Shown here: positions 21,302 through 30,265 of the stretch, piece after piece
How the letters are laid out: every line of letters starts with the position of its first letter
Position numbering within the stretch: position 1 is the first letter of the stretch
DNA from: Williamsia faeni
Lineage (GTDB): Bacteria; Actinomycetota; Actinomycetes; Mycobacteriales; Mycobacteriaceae
Length of the DNA stretch: 64,000 nucleotides
Reading direction: 5' to 3'
Assembly: GCA_003202005.1 (NCBI GenBank)
Contig: QJJF01000003.1
Span: 124,001-188,000 of the forward strand
The notes under the pieces: generated by a model
Told to the model about the DNA's origin: nothing
Database searches by the model: none
What the model saw: only the letters and a program-made list of their open reading frames with translations
Translations under genes and position numbers: made by a program

Positions 21302-22369
21302 TCAATTCTCTGTGCTGGCCAACACGTGCTTGCCGATGATCGTCGGCAGATCCAGGAATGTGCGGATCCCCGGCGCCGCCGCGCAGACGGGTTCGATCGC
21401 GTGCACAGCATGCATCGCGGTCCCCAGGCAGGCCTGGTCGTTCTCGTCCTCACCGCCGGTTGCGATCTGCGCCTCGAGAACCAGCGAGGGCGTGCCCTCC
21501 ACGATGACCTTCCAGCCCCGCCCGCTCGGCCAGTCCGGTGCCTGGTCGTCGCGAAGCCGCGTGATGTGTTCGACGGTCAACGCAGGTCTGCCGTCGACGA
21601 CGGCGGTGCAACTGAATCGCTGGGCCGATACGGTCCCCGCGCCGATGCTGCCGGCCTTGACCTCAAAGGCTTCTTCGGTGACAGCGACCTGGCGGTCGAA
21701 GGTGAAATCGTCGATGGTGGCGCCGAGGCCGTCGGCGAGCAGCATCAGCGAGGCCCGGAACGACGAGCCGGCAACTGCCGGGTCGGACATCGGCACCTGG
21801 TCCAGCGGGCGCTTCCCAAAACCCATGATGTCGAACAGCATCGAGGGGCTGTCGTACTCCCCGTAGTCGAGGAGTTCCTGGACCAGGATCGAGTCCACCT
21901 TCCGGCAGAGCCCTGACATGGTCAGCGGCACCACTTCTGCCGCCCAGCCCGGCTCGATACCGGTGGCGTGGAATGACGTCCCACCCTCTGCGCAGGCCGC
22001 CGCCAGCCTGTCCACCACACCGGCGCCGAGGCTCTGCGGATAGATCAGTGCGGTCACCGCGGTCGAGACCACGTTCTTTCCGGAGGCCAGCAACCGGCAG
22101 ATGTTGTCGACCGCACCGAACGGATCCATCTCTCCCTGCGCCATATAGAGAACGCAGTCGGCATCGAGGGCGAGGACGTCGTCGATGCTGTTCGTGGCGA
22201 CCACACCGGTGTCGTCGATTCCGCAGATCTCACCGATGTCTCGACCGACCTTGGTATCGCTGTACACATAGGCACCAACCAACTCGAGATCGGGATGCGC
22301 GGCAACCGCCGCAACCGCGTGCCTTCCGACAGTCCCCGTGGCCCACTGGATGATTCGACGTCTGCCCAT
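21302..22369 (-). CDS. DapB-fold NAD(P)-dependent dehydrogenase
   Basis: Rossmann enzyme of the dihydrodipicolinate-reductase-like group often labelled 'amine dehydrogenase' in mycobacteria. Start ATG 22369 gives MGRRRIIQWATGTVGRHA, where the dinucleotide-binding GTVG lies directly at the N-terminus; a GAGGAG site lies upstream. The 355-aa product has the DCVLYMAQGE and ASGKNVVSTA segments and a C-terminal domain around SGLCRKVDSILVQ. It is the first gene of the leftward P450 transcript, preceded by two operator-like sites. Likely to oxidise or reduce an island intermediate; the substrate is unknown, and no lysine-pathway role is suggested by the context. Confidence 0.8.
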   Translation of the reverse strand: MGRRRIIQWATGTVGRHAVAAVAAHPDLELVGAYVYSDTKVGRDIGEICGIDDTGVVATNSIDDVLALDADCVLYMAQGEMDPFGAVDNICRLLASGKNVVSTAVTALIYPQSLGAGVVDRLAAACAEGGTSFHATGIEPGWAAEVVPLTMSGLCRKVDSILVQELLDYGEYDSPSMLFDIMGFGKRPLDQVPMSDPAVAGSSFRASLMLLADGLGATIDDFTFDRQVAVTEEAFEVKAGSIGAGTVSAQRFSCTAVVDGRPALTVEHITRLRDDQAPDWPSGRGWKVIVEGTPSLVLEAQIATGGEDENDQACLGTAMHAVHAIEPVCAAAPGIRTFLDLPTIIGKHVLASTEN

Positions 22370-22454
22370 ACTGCCCACGTGCTCCTCGCAAAGTTGGTGT
22401 TCCGGTCTCCGGGCGGTGACCACGATGCCTGTCACAACTCGGAGGATTGCATCT

Positions 22455-22477
22455 AACTGTAAGGCATACCGTATCCC
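22455..22477. promoter_or_regulatory. island operator-like site A
   Basis: AACTGTAAGGCATAC followed by CGTATCCC. The 3' part is an imperfect inverted repeat (GGCATAC-C-GTATCCC). The 15-base core recurs at 36889-36903 (reverse). Lies in the divergent gap between the DapB-like gene and the amidohydrolase gene. Confidence 0.5.
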
Positions 22478-22532
22478 ATTCCCCAGATCTTGAGATGACT
22501 TCCCAACATCGTCGATGCAGGCTAAATTGAAA

Positions 22533-22547
22533 GCCATACTGTATGGC
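22533..22547. promoter_or_regulatory. island operator-like site B, perfect palindrome
   Basis: GCCATAC-T-GTATGGC, a perfect 7-1-7 inverted repeat that contains TACTGTATGGC. It lies 20 bases upstream of the amidohydrolase start, where a bound repressor would block transcription. Size and symmetry suit a TetR-family dimer. Confidence 0.6.
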
Positions 22548-22567
22548 CCTCGGAATGGAGAACAGTC

Positions 22568-23869
22568 GTGGACAAAAATGACATGATCCTGATCAGCGTC
22601 GATGACCACATCATCGAACCGCCCGACATGTTCAAGAACCATCTACCGAAGAAGTACCTCGAGGACGCGCCTCGGCTGGTCCACCAGGACAGTGGCGCGG
22701 ACGTCTGGAAGTTCCGCGACATCGTCATCCCGAATGTTGCGCTCAACGCCGTGGCCGGCCGTCCGAAAGAGGAGTACGGGCTCGAACCAGATGGGCTGGA
22801 CGAGATCCGCCCCGGGTGCTTCGACGTCGATGAACGCGTCAAGGACATGAACGCCGGCGGGGTCCTGGCCCAGATGAACTTCCCGTCGTTCCCCGGTTTC
22901 GCAGCCCGCCTGTTCGCGACGGACGACCCCGACTTCTCACTGGCGCTGGTGCAGGCCTACAACGATTGGCACATCGACGAATGGTGCGGGGCCCATCCGG
23001 GACGCTTCATCCCCATGGCGTTGCCGGTCATCTGGGACGCGGAGCAGTGCGCCAAGGAAGTCCGCCGGGTCTCCGAAAAGGGCGTTCATTCACTGACATT
23101 CAGCGAGAATCCGGCAGCTCTGGGCTATCCCAGCTTCCACGACCCGTACTGGAATCCGCTCTGGAAGGCCCTGGTCGACACCGAAACCGTGCTGTCGGTC
23201 CACATCGGATCGTCGGGCCGGCTCTCGATCCCAGCCGTCGATTCACCGCCCGATGTGATGATCACACTGCAACCGATGAACATCGTGCAGGCCGCGGCAG
23301 ATCTGCTGTGGTCCCAACCGGTCAAGGACTATCCGGACCTGAAAATCGCGCTCTCCGAAGGCGGAACCGGATGGATCCCCTACTTCCTCGAACGGGTCGA
23401 TCGCACCTTTGAAATGCATTCGACGTGGACGTTGCAGGACTTCGGCGGCAAACTGCCGAGCGAGGTGTTCCGCGAGCATTTCCTCACCTGCTTCATCAGT
23501 GATCCACTCGGGGTGAAGCTGCGCCACGAGATCGGCGTCGACAACATCAGCTGGGAGATGGACTACCCCCACAGCGATTCGGTGTGGCCCAACGCCCCTG
23601 AAGAACTGTCCGGCGTGTTCGATGCCGAGAACGTTCCCGACGACGAGATCAACAAGATCACCCACCTCAACGCCATGCGCTGGTATTCCTTCGACCCGTT
23701 CAAGCATGTACCCCGCGAGAAGGCGACGGTGGGAGCACTTCGCGCGGCAGCGGCCGGCCATGACATCAGCATTCAGGCGCGCAGCCACCACACCGTCGAC
23801 GCGTCGGTGAAGCTCGCGAACTTCCAGACCCAGATCAAGGCAGCCACCGGGCACACCGCAACCAAATAG
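22568..23869 (+). CDS. amidohydrolase-family (PF04909) hydrolase/decarboxylase 1
   Basis: TIM-barrel metal enzyme of the amidohydrolase-2 group, which includes ACMSD-type decarboxylases and C-C hydrolases. The 433-aa product starts at GTG 22568 with GGAG 8 bases upstream. Metal-ligand motifs are SVDDHIIEP at residue ~10, LSVHIGSSG mid-chain, and SWEMDYPHSDS near residue 335. It begins a rightward pair with the carboxyltransferase gene. Three paralogs lie elsewhere in the island (27796, 31366, 33891); this one is the most divergent in its C-terminal third. Substrate unknown; ring or C-C bond cleavage of a CoA or free-acid intermediate is inference. Confidence 0.85.
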   Translation: MDKNDMILISVDDHIIEPPDMFKNHLPKKYLEDAPRLVHQDSGADVWKFRDIVIPNVALNAVAGRPKEEYGLEPDGLDEIRPGCFDVDERVKDMNAGGVLAQMNFPSFPGFAARLFATDDPDFSLALVQAYNDWHIDEWCGAHPGRFIPMALPVIWDAEQCAKEVRRVSEKGVHSLTFSENPAALGYPSFHDPYWNPLWKALVDTETVLSVHIGSSGRLSIPAVDSPPDVMITLQPMNIVQAAADLLWSQPVKDYPDLKIALSEGGTGWIPYFLERVDRTFEMHSTWTLQDFGGKLPSEVFREHFLTCFISDPLGVKLRHEIGVDNISWEMDYPHSDSVWPNAPEELSGVFDAENVPDDEINKITHLNAMRWYSFDPFKHVPREKATVGALRAAAAGHDISIQARSHHTVDASVKLANFQTQIKAATGHTATK

Positions 23870-23905
23870 CCGCGCCAACACCACTTTCGACGAGGAATGA
23901 GCTAC

Positions 23906-25405
23906 ATGACAAACGCACAGGGCTGGAAGGCGACGATCGAGGATCTCGACAACCGCCGGCAGCACGCGCACGGGATGGGCGGACCGGAAAAGGTTGCCAA
24001 GCACCACGCGAAGGGCAAGCTCGATGCCCGGCAACGGGTTGCCCGCTTCCTCGATCCGGGTAGCTTCCAGGAAATCGGCACCCTGGTCGGTGGCGAGATC
24101 GCCTCCGACGGCATCGTGGTCGGATCGGGCCGGGTGAACGGCAACCCGGTGATGGTCGGTGCCGAGGACTTCACCACGATGGCGGGCACCATTGCACCGG
24201 GCAGCAACTCCAAGCGGTACCGCATCGCCGAACTCGCTGTGCGCAACAAGGTCCCGCTGGTGATGATGCTCGAAGGAGCCGGCTTCCGCGCCACCGCACA
24301 CGCCTACGGGCGCACTCCCACCGACCTGCTGGCGCAGGCTCAGTGTTCGGGTCAGGTCCCTCTGATCACCGCCGTTCTCGGATCGTCGGCCGGCCACGGC
24401 GCCCTTGTCGCCCCCATCTCCGACTTCACCGTCATGAGCAAACAGGGCGCTATTTTCACCGCGGGCCCTCCGGTGGTCAAAGAGTCGACCGGAGAGACCA
24501 TCACCAAGGAAGACCTCGGTGGACCTGCGACCGCGATCGCCAGCGGGGTCATCCACAACCTCGCCGACGACGACGAAGCCGCCATCGACGACATCCGGCG
24601 GTATCTGAGTTACTTCCCCTCGAGTGCCTGGTCATATCCGCCATCGCTGGCGGCCGATGACGATGACAACGAAAAACGGCCCACCACTGAGCTTCTCGAC
24701 ATCATTGCGCGCGACAGTCGCCGGGTCTATGACATGCACGATGTGCTCGACGTGGTGTTCGATCGGCCGGACTACTTCGAGGTTCAGCCCACCTTCGGTC
24801 CGGCAATCATCTGCGCGCTCGCGCATCTGGGCGGTCACCCGGTGGCAGTGGTGGCCAATCAGCCTCAGGTGCTCGCCGGTTCCATCAACTCCGATGCGGC
24901 GGACAAGGCCGCGCACTTCATCAACGTGGCCGATTCATTCCATCTCCCGCTGATCTTCCTGGCGGACAACCCCGGCATGCTCCCGGGCAGCGCGTCCGAG
25001 CGGGCCGGCGTACTCCGCAGCGGCGCACGGATGTTCGCGGCCCAAACGACGTCCTCCACCATCAAGTTGCACGTCACGTTGCGCAAGGCATATGGATTCG
25101 GCTCGATGGTCATGTCCCTGATCGGATTCGACAGCCAGGCAGCCACTTTCGCATACCCCGGGGCAACGATGGGCGCCATGAGCGCGGCGGCGCTGAGCCG
25201 GGCATCCAATGCGAAAGAGGACGTGAGCACCGTACTTCGCGAAATGGAACTCGAGGCCTCCTATCGCTCCGCCGGACATCTCGGATTCGATGAACTCATC
25301 AACCCCGCTGATACCCGCAATGCTCTCCTCGGCTCGCTGGAACTGGCTCTGCGCGGCCGGCAGGCTGCTGCCCAGCCCGTCCTGCGGACCACCATCACAC
25401 CCTGA
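23906..25405 (+). CDS. acyl-CoA carboxylase, carboxyltransferase (beta) subunit
   Basis: Carboxyltransferase half of a biotin-dependent acyl-CoA carboxylase (PccB/AccD family). The 499-aa product has HHAKGKLDARQRVARFLDPG at the N-terminus, the first crotonase-like half with LLEGAGFR-type sequence as MLEGAGFRAT and VAPISDFTVMS, and the second half with NQPQVLAGSINSDAADKAA and ADNPGMLPGS. No biotin carboxylase or BCCP gene is near, so it must use a shared alpha subunit such as AccA3. ATG 23906 is preferred to 23897 because GAGGA is too close to the latter. Substrate could be a branched or terpenoid acyl-CoA, but this is inferred from context only. Confidence 0.88.
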   Translation: MTNAQGWKATIEDLDNRRQHAHGMGGPEKVAKHHAKGKLDARQRVARFLDPGSFQEIGTLVGGEIASDGIVVGSGRVNGNPVMVGAEDFTTMAGTIAPGSNSKRYRIAELAVRNKVPLVMMLEGAGFRATAHAYGRTPTDLLAQAQCSGQVPLITAVLGSSAGHGALVAPISDFTVMSKQGAIFTAGPPVVKESTGETITKEDLGGPATAIASGVIHNLADDDEAAIDDIRRYLSYFPSSAWSYPPSLAADDDDNEKRPTTELLDIIARDSRRVYDMHDVLDVVFDRPDYFEVQPTFGPAIICALAHLGGHPVAVVANQPQVLAGSINSDAADKAAHFINVADSFHLPLIFLADNPGMLPGSASERAGVLRSGARMFAAQTTSSTIKLHVTLRKAYGFGSMVMSLIGFDSQAATFAYPGATMGAMSAAALSRASNAKEDVSTVLREMELEASYRSAGHLGFDELINPADTRNALLGSLELALRGRQAAAQPVLRTTITP

Positions 25406-25428
25406 CTTGAAGGGGCCCACAGGGTCAT

Positions 25429-25467
25429 AAAGTCTGAGCCCGTGCCGGTGGCACGGGCTCGGACTTT
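25429..25467 (+). terminator. terminator after the carboxyltransferase gene
   Basis: An 18-bp stem (25429-25446 with 25450-25467) with one G-T pair and a 3-nt loop separates two convergent transcripts. Only a short T-run follows. Confidence 0.75.
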
Positions 25468-25538
25468 GTCGGAAGCAAAACGTTCACCCTAGTCGCCGGC
25501 AGGCAACGGTATGAAATTTTCCTCCCTGTTCGGGTCCA

Positions 25539-26348
25539 TCACGTGATCGTCATCGGACCGGTTTCGACCACCGACCGCAGTTGACCGAGATCAACTCCTG
25601 ATTCCGCTGCTGAGGCGATACAAGCTGCCACGTCCTTGGCGATATACGGACCGGCCAGGTCGGTGAAGCCCGAAAGCCCACCAATGAGCTGCAACGATTC
25701 CACCGCCTTGCTCGCCCCGCTGCAGACGGACAACGCCTCGAGTAGGTACTTCTCCTTGACACCGAGCTTCTCACCGAGCTCGATCGCCGAGGCGACCAAT
25801 TGCGCATTGGCCGCGAACAGCACGTTGTTGATGAGTTTGAGCGCCAACGCACTTCCCACCTCACCGGTATCGATGATCGGGTCGGCGTAGGCCTTCAGGA
25901 CCGGCCGGACCCGGTCACGGACCGACTCCGGGCCTGCCAGCAGAACGGTCAGTTCACCGGCAAGGATGTCGGTTGCCGCACCACTCACCGGCGCATCGAT
26001 CACCGCCGGGCCGGCCGGATACTCTTCCGTCAGCGCGGTCAGGGTGCTGAGTAATCCGGTGGTATGTGAGATCACCACAGATCCTGGTTTCGCGTTGGCC
26101 ATGAATCCGTCGGGACCACGGCCGATGTCGCGGATCTGCGAATCCGAGAACAAACACAGGATCAGGATGTCGCCGACCGCGGCCACCTCGGCGACCGAAT
26201 CAACAAGTCGTGCACCCTGATCCGACAGACGGTTCCGCACCTCGTCTTTGCGCGCGTAGAGCACGACCTCGTGGCCGCCGGCAAGCAAACGGGTAACCAT
26301 GGGCTCACCCATCTGACCTGCCCCGATGAATCCGATCACGTCTGGCAT
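25539..26348 (-). CDS. 3-hydroxyisobutyrate dehydrogenase-family oxidoreductase
   Basis: NAD(P)-dependent beta-hydroxyacid dehydrogenase. Start ATG 26348 has GGGGA upstream and puts the nucleotide motif GFIGAGQMG at residues 6-14; an in-frame start at 26453 would add 35 unlikely residues. The 269-aa product has DAPVSGAATDI (substrate loop) and ALKLINN with Lys171 at the catalytic position of the family. Single leftward gene, divergent from the CoA-transferase gene with operator-like site C between them. Probably oxidises a hydroxy-acid intermediate of the island; substrate not determinable. Confidence 0.87.
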   Translation of the reverse strand: MPDVIGFIGAGQMGEPMVTRLLAGGHEVVLYARKDEVRNRLSDQGARLVDSVAEVAAVGDILILCLFSDSQIRDIGRGPDGFMANAKPGSVVISHTTGLLSTLTALTEEYPAGPAVIDAPVSGAATDILAGELTVLLAGPESVRDRVRPVLKAYADPIIDTGEVGSALALKLINNVLFAANAQLVASAIELGEKLGVKEKYLLEALSVCSGASKAVESLQLIGGLSGFTDLAGPYIAKDVAACIASAAESGVDLGQLRSVVETGPMTIT

Positions 26349-26412
26349 ACGTCCATCCCCACTCCAGTTTCCCATGTCCTGAACCATTGTCGCCGGACCG
26401 ATGAGCTGACTA

Positions 26413-26429
26413 ACTGTAGTTATTACAGT
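26413..26429. promoter_or_regulatory. island operator-like site C, inverted repeat
   Basis: ACTGTA-GTTAT-TACAGT, a perfect 6-5-6 inverted repeat in the divergent gap. Both half-sites match the ACTGTA core found at the other island promoters. Confidence 0.6.
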
Positions 26430-26474
26430 AGGCTCGAACAATAGGCTCGTCAATCAGTTGGAAAAGGAGTGCGG

Positions 26475-27695
26475 ATGTCCTCATTGTTGAGCGGTGTCAC
26501 CGTGGTCGAACTGGCGTCATGGACGTACGTTCCGAGTGCGGGGGTCATCCTCCGCGACTGGGGCGCCGACGTGATCAAGATCGAGGACACTCGCGGCGGC
26601 GACCCATGCCGGCAACTGACCGTCGGTGGTCTGCAGCCGCAGGACTCGCGGGTCAAGGTCAACTTCATGATGGAAATCGGCAATCGCGGCAAGCGCAGCA
26701 TCGGCATGGACATCAAAACCCCTGACGGCAAAGCGATCTTCGCCAAGCTGATTGCCGGCGCCGATGTCTTCCTGACCAACTGGCTCCCCGGACCACTCGA
26801 GCGCGCCGGACTCACCGTCGACGCGCTTCGCGCAATGAACCCGAACATCATCATCGCCAGGGGCAGCGGTCAGGGCTCGCAGGGGCCCGACCGCGACAAG
26901 GGCGGATTCGACGCCTCCGGCTACACCGCCCGTGCCGGCGTGGCCTACGCGCTGACGCCGGACGGCAGCGAGTTCCCGTTCGCCCAGGGTCCGGCCTTCG
27001 GTGATCTGCAGGGTGGCAGCACACTCGCCGGCGGGATCGCGGCCGCACTGTTCCATCGCGAGCGCACCGGGGAACCCGACATCGTCGACGGTTCGCTGCT
27101 CGCGCAAGGCATGTGGGCTGTGGCACCGGATATCGTGGCAGCCGACCACTACGGGATCGACCGCATCCCGGCCTACGCGCCGGGCGATGCCCCCAACCCC
27201 GTGGTCAATCGTTACAAGACCCGCGACGACCGCTGGTTGCAGCTCGTCTTCCTGCAGGCCGATCGCTACTGGGCCGGCTTCTGCGACCGGATCGGACGCC
27301 CGGAACTGGCGACCGACGAACGCTTCACCCCAATCGCCAACCTCGTCGCCAACAAGGACATCGCGACCGCCGAACTGCGAGCGATCTTCGCGGAGCGGGA
27401 TCTGGCCGAATGGTCCAAGCTCCTGGCCGACGAGCCCGGGGTGTGGGCCAGCCTCGCCACACCGCGGGAGGTCCTCGACGACCCTCAGGTAGCGGCCAAC
27501 GGCTACCTCCTGACGGCGGCCGACGACGACGGCGTCGCCTTCCAGACCGTCAGTGCTCCAATCCGATTCAACAACACAGCGCCCGAGGGTGCCCGCGCGC
27601 CCGAATACGGCGAGCACACCGAGTCGATCCTCCTCGAACTCGGGATGGACTGGGACGAGATCATCGCCGCCAAGGAATCCGGCGCGATAATCTGA
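26475..27695 (+). CDS. class III (CaiB/BaiF family) CoA-transferase
   Basis: Moves CoA between carboxylic acids, activating a substrate without ATP. Start ATG 26475 has AAAGGAG 5-6 bases upstream. The 406-aa product has LRDWGADVIKIE near residue 35, KRSIGMDIKTP, and GGFDASGYTARAG, in which Asp146 matches the acyl-anhydride aspartate of formyl-CoA transferase; GSLLAQGMW follows. Monocistronic, with a strong terminator 18 bases after the stop. It gives the island a second route to CoA thioesters besides its five ligases. Confidence 0.9.
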   Translation: MSSLLSGVTVVELASWTYVPSAGVILRDWGADVIKIEDTRGGDPCRQLTVGGLQPQDSRVKVNFMMEIGNRGKRSIGMDIKTPDGKAIFAKLIAGADVFLTNWLPGPLERAGLTVDALRAMNPNIIIARGSGQGSQGPDRDKGGFDASGYTARAGVAYALTPDGSEFPFAQGPAFGDLQGGSTLAGGIAAALFHRERTGEPDIVDGSLLAQGMWAVAPDIVAADHYGIDRIPAYAPGDAPNPVVNRYKTRDDRWLQLVFLQADRYWAGFCDRIGRPELATDERFTPIANLVANKDIATAELRAIFAERDLAEWSKLLADEPGVWASLATPREVLDDPQVAANGYLLTAADDDGVAFQTVSAPIRFNNTAPEGARAPEYGEHTESILLELGMDWDEIIAAKESGAII

Positions 27696-27713
27696 CACGT
27701 TCGGCACAACCGA

Positions 27714-27756
27714 AAAGAACTCTGGCGCCGGGATCCGATCCCGGCGCCAGAGTTCT
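27714..27756. terminator. terminator between convergent genes
   Basis: A 21-bp perfect stem (27714-27734 with 27736-27756) around a single central base, with A and T runs at the outside, ends the CoA-transferase transcript and probably the leftward amidohydrolase operon. Confidence 0.85.
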
Positions 27757-27795
27757 TCTGTCAGTTCACTTCAGATCCGGCAGGTCAGGCGCTCC

Positions 27796-29001
27796 CTAGC
27801 TCACCTGGACCTTTGGCTCGATACCGAGGAGCTTGGACATGTTGCCACCCATGATCTTTCGGGTGTCCTCGTCAGACAGACCGGAGAGCTTGCTGTCGAT
27901 CAGGCTCAGCGGATCCTGGAGTCCTTCCGGATGCGGCCAGTCCGATCCGAACAGGACGTGATCTGCCCCGAGGAGGTCGACCACGTCGGAGTAGCTGTCC
28001 TCCCAGAACGGGTTGACATACACGCAGCGCTTGAATGCCTCGATGGGATTCTCCAAGAACAGCTGTGGCAGCTTCTTGTAAGTCTGTTCGAGGTTCCGGA
28101 ACAAGGTCGGCAGCCAGTCCGCCCCGTTCTCGATCAGCAGCAGCTTCAGATCCGGTACCCGCGACAGCGTCCCGTGACAGGTCAACGCGGTCATCGCATC
28201 CTCGATGGCACGACTACCCATCGCGGCGGTCCGGAATCCCGTCGTCGGCGCGAACGGCTTGTACTCCGACGCCGGCTCCCAGATGTTGAGCACTTCGGAG
28301 TAGCCGCTGTCCGACGCGTGCATCGAGACCGGGATGCCGGCGTCGACGCAGGCCTGCCAGAACGGATCGAACTCTTCGAAACCGAAAGACCGCGAGCCTT
28401 TGAACCCGGGAACCGGTGCCGGGCGCACCAATACGGTGCGGGCTCCCCGCTCGAGGCACCAGTGCAACTCCTCGATCGCCCGATCCACGATCGGGAGCGT
28501 GATGACCGGCGTCGCGAAGATTCTGTCCTCGTAATTGAACGTCCACTGTTCGAACATCCACTCGTTGAGCGCATGGATCACGTCATGGGTCAGTTCTGGA
28601 TCGTCCTTCAGACGTTCCTCGACGAGAGATGCCAGCGTCGGGAACAGCAACGCGTAATCGACACCCAACTCGTCCATCTTCTCCAGCCGGGCAGCCGGTT
28701 CCCGGAACGCCGGAATCGACTTCATCGCCTTGCCCATGATCTCGCGGGCGCTCTTGCCGTCCGGGTTTCCGTTGCGGAAGTAGTCCTCCTGCGCACCCGG
28801 TGCGGCGACGACAGAGAAGGTCGGGTTGGGGATGAACTCGCTGATGGTGTCGCGGACGACGATCTTGGTCCGCCCGTCGATGTCGACGTAGCGGATCGTG
28901 CCCTTGGCGTGATCCGGAAGATATTTGGTCAGGGCTTCCCGCGTCTCGTACATGTGGCTGTCCGAATCGAATACCGGGAAGTTCACTTTGCGCGACGGCA
29001 T
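27796..29001 (-). CDS. amidohydrolase-family (PF04909) hydrolase 2
   Basis: Second TIM-barrel amidohydrolase-2 member, last gene of the seven-gene leftward operon that begins at 35947. Start ATG 29001 has AAGGAG upstream and yields MPSRKVNFPVFDSDSHMYE, where DSDSH is the metal motif; the open frame continuing to 29112 overlaps the previous gene and is rejected. The 401-aa product has VSMHASDSGYS and the final metal motif LFGSDWPHPEGL near residue 355. It shares VRPAPVPG, SDSGY and GSDWPH with the paralog at 33891 and is likely its duplicate. Function in the pathway unknown. Confidence 0.85.
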   Translation of the reverse strand: MPSRKVNFPVFDSDSHMYETREALTKYLPDHAKGTIRYVDIDGRTKIVVRDTISEFIPNPTFSVVAAPGAQEDYFRNGNPDGKSAREIMGKAMKSIPAFREPAARLEKMDELGVDYALLFPTLASLVEERLKDDPELTHDVIHALNEWMFEQWTFNYEDRIFATPVITLPIVDRAIEELHWCLERGARTVLVRPAPVPGFKGSRSFGFEEFDPFWQACVDAGIPVSMHASDSGYSEVLNIWEPASEYKPFAPTTGFRTAAMGSRAIEDAMTALTCHGTLSRVPDLKLLLIENGADWLPTLFRNLEQTYKKLPQLFLENPIEAFKRCVYVNPFWEDSYSDVVDLLGADHVLFGSDWPHPEGLQDPLSLIDSKLSGLSDEDTRKIMGGNMSKLLGIEPKVQVS

Positions 29002-29053
29002 GGTTGCACACTCCTTGTTGTCAAAATTGTTGTGCCACAGAGCGCAGCGGCTG

Positions 29054-30250
29054 CTATTGGCCAACCTTGGCCTTGGGCGGCGAATAGTCGGGGCGGCCCA
29101 GACCCAGTGCATGCTGGGCGATCATGTTGCGGAACACCTCGAGCGTGCCGCCGTAGATGCCACACAGCGGCGCCCAGCGGTACAGGTACTCGGACGCACC
29201 GTCATCGGCCGCGCCGTCGGTCTCGATCGGTAGGGTCGACGCGGTGCCGAGGACATCCATCAGATCCGGTGCGGTGTCACGCATCGTCTGGGCGATGGCA
29301 ACCCGTCCGAACATGCTCGGCGCTGACAGCGACGCCTCCATCCGCGCGGCACTGCGGCCGAGCCGGTAGGCCACCGACGAATCATCGAGAGCCTTTTGGC
29401 CTGAGGGCGTCTCACGCGATACGGCGGCCGCGACCTTGTCGACGGTGGTCGCCATGTACAGGCCCTGATGCATCATGATGGCGATGTCGTCCAGCCCATC
29501 GGGTTTGCGCTCGGTGACACCGTGCTCGACGGCCAGCGGTCCCATCAGCACAGCCCAGCCGCCGTTGACCTCACCGAGCCGGTAGCGGTCGTCGACTTTG
29601 ACGTCGCTGTAGTAGACGATGTTGGTCCGGTCCCCGTCGACAGTACGAATGCCCTGGATTTCGATGCCGGGCGAATCCAGCGGCACCAGGAACATCGTCA
29701 GGCTCTTGTGCTTCTTGGCATCAGGGTCGGTGTTGGTGATCAGGAAAACGTACTTGCTGTTGTGGGCACCGGTGGTGAACATCTTGGACCCGTTGATGAT
29801 CCAGCTGTCGCCGTCCCGCACGGCACGGGTCTTGGACGTCGCGATGTCCGAACCGCCTTCCGGCTCGGTGTAACCCAGGCACATGCGGACATGCCCGCTG
29901 AAAACGCCTGGGAGGACCTCTTCCCGGAGTTCGGGTGAGCCGAAGGTCAGCACCGATCGCGCCACGATCGCCGTGGTTCCCCAGGTCACCCACGGTGCGT
30001 GGAACCGCCGCTTCTCCAGTTGCCAGATCCGCCGCTGGACCCGTCCCCAACCGCCTTCGGTTTCCGAGTGGAACTCGGCCGAGAGATACCCCGCCGCACC
30101 CATTGCCAGGTGTACGCCCTCATCGAAGTTGTCGCCGCTTTCACGGTCGCGGCGAATCACCTCATCGGTGACATGTGTGCTCAGGAATGCGCGCACCTCA
30201 TCGAGAAATGCCTGGTCTTCTGATCCCAGTTCGACCTGTGAGAAATCCAT
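29054..30250 (-). CDS. acyl-CoA dehydrogenase, large partner of a pair
   Basis: FAD enzyme forming alpha,beta-unsaturated acyl-CoA. The 398-aa product has all three ACAD domains: N-terminal helices, the beta domain with CLGYTEPEGGSDIATSKTRA and WIINGSKMFTTGAHNS (FAD/substrate contacts), and the C-terminal helical domain ending YGGTLEVFRNMIAQ. The position of the usual MCAD glutamate (YEGT) is Gly here; a Glu in SAARMEASL sits where LCAD/isovaleryl-CoA-type enzymes carry theirs, by eye. It follows the next gene by 15 bases. In steroid catabolism such adjacent ACAD genes encode alpha2beta2 heterotetramers (FadE28-FadE29), and I infer the same here. Confidence 0.88.
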   Translation of the reverse strand: MDFSQVELGSEDQAFLDEVRAFLSTHVTDEVIRRDRESGDNFDEGVHLAMGAAGYLSAEFHSETEGGWGRVQRRIWQLEKRRFHAPWVTWGTTAIVARSVLTFGSPELREEVLPGVFSGHVRMCLGYTEPEGGSDIATSKTRAVRDGDSWIINGSKMFTTGAHNSKYVFLITNTDPDAKKHKSLTMFLVPLDSPGIEIQGIRTVDGDRTNIVYYSDVKVDDRYRLGEVNGGWAVLMGPLAVEHGVTERKPDGLDDIAIMMHQGLYMATTVDKVAAAVSRETPSGQKALDDSSVAYRLGRSAARMEASLSAPSMFGRVAIAQTMRDTAPDLMDVLGTASTLPIETDGAADDGASEYLYRWAPLCGIYGGTLEVFRNMIAQHALGLGRPDYSPPKAKVGQ

Positions 30251-30265
30251 GTTTCCTAGTCCCTC

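Noticed and set aside
21302-22369. Dihydrodipicolinate reductase (lysine synthesis) for the DapB-like gene
   Set aside because: The length (355 aa) and C-terminal half do not fit DapB, and it sits in a catabolic cluster with a P450.
27931-29478. 515-codon plus-strand open frame
   Set aside because: Covers the antisense of two well-supported genes (amidohydrolase 2 and the ACAD).
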